Shown here piece after piece: positions 31,877-33,163 of a DNA stretch of 33,163 nt (position 1 is its first letter; every line of letters begins with the position of its first letter). The translations under genes and the position numbers were made by a program. The stretch is from JACRBE01 sp964429005. Lineage in GTDB: Bacteria; Chlamydiota; Chlamydiia; Chlamydiales; JACRBE01. The stretch is taken from positions 1 through 33,163 of the forward strand of contig CAYSAJ010000018.1 in assembly GCA_964429005.1 (NCBI GenBank), in the 5' to 3' direction. The notes under the pieces were generated by a model that saw nothing but the letters and a program-made list of their open reading frames with translations, had not been told where the DNA came from and searched no databases.

Positions 31877-33154
31877 TTACTCAGCAGCTACAGAGGCGGC
31901 GCTAGCGTCTAGATCTCGAGAAGCTTCATAGCGTAGGTTCCAATCACCGGGATTTGAAGGAAGGTCTTTTAGAGCCCCTACAAAGTTGATTAGGACTGTC
32001 TTTCTATGGGTAAAACAATCCATTGTGGGTCCTTCTCCGAAATGTCGCCTAGCATGAAAAACAATTCTGTTCCAAACTGTCTCAATTTGTCTTTTTATAT
32101 CTTCGCGAACAAAATGATTTGCATAGCTAAGAGCCTTCCAGCGGTGCATATTTCTTGTGTCGAGCCAACGTTTTGGATGGATAAGAGGCATGCTAAACCA
32201 AAAATCGATAGCATGCACCTTATTATCCTCCACAAAAAGAACATTGCCTAAATTGAAATCTATATTGCCTAGTAAGTAATCGATGATGGCTATGCGGTAA
32301 AAATCGATTTGATTGATTAATCTTGCTATGGCTTCATCCGTAGGAGGATAATAACTCTCGATTCTACGAATAATGGTCCACTCTGGAACTTGAAAATGGG
32401 TAAACCCATCTCTTGCTCTTTCGATAAAAAATTGAATTGATCCTTCTTGCCAATCCACTTTATTCTGCAATTCTAGACTTTTCATTCTGCCAATACGAGC
32501 TCTGGGGACAAGAGGCTGATGAGTTTGTTCATTTACCCATCCGAGCTCTTCAGCCACAACGGAAGCAAATTGCTCTCTAAGGTGTCCATTTTCTTCATCG
32601 ACAGCTCTATCATGATCAAAACCAAACCATGTCTGAACCATATTCCTCATTCGTATCCAGAAATAGGGATTTAAAGGGCCATGGGGCGTCTCTTGAACGG
32701 GTTTAAAAATCCCCACAACTCTCTCTTCAAGATTCATGATTCTATAATTCCCCGAAGTGCCTCCGCTGTTTCTCTTGAAAGAAGAGAAAAGCCAAGAAGC
32801 GATTTGAGCCTCTGCCATAGTCTGCCAGAACTGTTTTTCGTGAAGCTCCCTCGGATTTTCCTCCGTAGCTTCTGGGTTATAAGCATCAACAGGCTGCCCA
32901 CCATCTGCAACAGAGGGATACATGAGTTTTCTATCGATAGAAACTCTTTCAGCCATAACTCTCCTTCCTACAGCTGGCTGCTCCTCTCTTACATCCCGCA
33001 TGTAGGTTATGACACGTTCTCTTAAAGGGACAAATAAAGGACTATTTCTAAGAGTGGCTCTATCAAAAACATTTTTTGATAGAGATCGAACCCTTAAAAA
33101 AAGGTTTTCGATTTGAGAAAGGAATTCATCCCCAGGTTCGGTAGGCATTCTCAT
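31877..33154 (-). CDS. Type II phosphatidylinositol 4-kinase-like protein, possible host-directed effector
   Basis: A 425-residue protein whose residues about 130-400 match human PI4K2A in order, as I remember that protein. The glycine-rich loop is GGTSGNYRIM (131-140), then VVGIFKPVQETPHGPLNP with ATP-binding Lys151. REQFASVVAEELG comes next and then PRARI, corresponding to SEAGAYLVD and VPKTKVV. EGSIQFFIE corresponds to GSFQLFVE. The catalytic loop is DYLLGNIDFNLGNVLF with Asp299 and Asn304, and the metal Asp317 is in HAIDFWFSMPL followed by HPKRW. The CCPCC palmitoylation motif is replaced by a hydrophobic stretch (171-179). The first 130 residues have no recognised domain. The frame is open to the window edge beyond the ATG at 33154, so the true start may lie outside. 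It is probably acquired from a eukaryote, with a likely target in host phosphoinositides; this is inference. Confidence 0.8.
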   Translation of the reverse strand: MRMPTEPGDEFLSQIENLFLRVRSLSKNVFDRATLRNSPLFVPLRERVITYMRDVREEQPAVGRRVMAERVSIDRKLMYPSVADGGQPVDAYNPEATEENPRELHEKQFWQTMAEAQIASWLFSSFKRNSGGTSGNYRIMNLEERVVGIFKPVQETPHGPLNPYFWIRMRNMVQTWFGFDHDRAVDEENGHLREQFASVVAEELGWVNEQTHQPLVPRARIGRMKSLELQNKVDWQEGSIQFFIERARDGFTHFQVPEWTIIRRIESYYPPTDEAIARLINQIDFYRIAIIDYLLGNIDFNLGNVLFVEDNKVHAIDFWFSMPLIHPKRWLDTRNMHRWKALSYANHFVREDIKRQIETVWNRIVFHARRHFGEGPTMDCFTHRKTVLINFVGALKDLPSNPGDWNLRYEASRDLDASAASVAAE

Positions 33155-33163
33155 CTCTCGGAA

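Noticed and set aside
1..33163. Insertion sequences, CRISPR arrays, phage attachment sites, tRNA and rRNA genes.
   Set aside because: No transposase, integrase, repeat-spacer pattern, cloverleaf or rRNA-like sequence was noticed on either strand.

Overview
This window looks like a chromosomal segment from a chlamydia, most likely one of the environmental 'chlamydia-like' lineages rather than the genus Chlamydia. The evidence is gene order: acpP-fabG-fabD-fabH next to recR-bamA-skp-lpxD and pdhA-pdhB-pdhC, then dnaQ-like, msbA-like, accA, a CT266-like hypothetical and an IHF/HU gene. This is the order I remember around CT236-CT247 and CT261-CT267 of Chlamydia trachomatis. A MOMP-like porin, a groE operon behind a CIRCE-type operator and a multi-membrane-segment protein of Inc-like architecture fit the same group. 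Genes absent from my memory of the Chlamydia layout (an L,D-transpeptidase, CorA, a lipid-kinase-like protein) point to a lineage with a larger genome. The species cannot be fixed from the sequence alone.

Layout. (1) 1-780: the 3' part of an unrecognised plus-strand gene, closed by a strong bidirectional terminator. (2) 790-3769, minus strand: fatty-acid synthesis operon fabH-fabD-fabG-acpP with overlapping ends. (3) 3900-9679, plus strand: recR, then the outer-membrane assembly and lipid A block bamA-skp-lpxD, linked through a 20-codon mini-ORF to corA. (4) 9730-10965: a small exported His/Cys protein with an operator-like palindrome, and an Inc-like membrane protein. (5) 10990-14986, minus strand: pyruvate dehydrogenase pdhA-pdhB-pdhC, preceded by a 52-residue lipoprotein gene and a secreted-protein gene broken at an A8 tract. 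(6) 15047-16956: a DnaQ-type exonuclease facing two tandem paralogous genes of unknown function. (7) 17031-22706, minus strand: MsbA-like ABC exporter, accA, an L,D-transpeptidase, a CT266-like gene and an IHF/HU gene. (8) 22803-27754: tyrS with a small coupled upstream gene, then rpiA-bfn on plus, and ptsH and pepF on minus. (9) 27837-29961: CIRCE-promoter-groES-groEL-terminator. (10) 30017-33154: an AsmA-like membrane-anchored protein, a MOMP-like porin, and at the right edge a protein that matches eukaryotic type II phosphatidylinositol 4-kinases along most of its length.

Most of the window is housekeeping for cell-envelope construction: fatty acids, lipid A, outer-membrane assembly, peptidoglycan cross-linking and acetyl-CoA supply. 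The most interesting accessory item is the PI4K-II-like protein at 31877-33154, a plausible host-directed lipid kinase. Next come the tandem paralogs at 15739-16956, the frameshifted secreted protein at 14496-14986, the His/Cys protein with its palindrome, and the Inc-like protein. I saw no tRNA, rRNA, insertion sequence, CRISPR array or attachment site. Several starts were moved from the longest open frame to codons with a better ribosome-binding site. The longest stretch without a gene is the 192-base region before 10240, described below.
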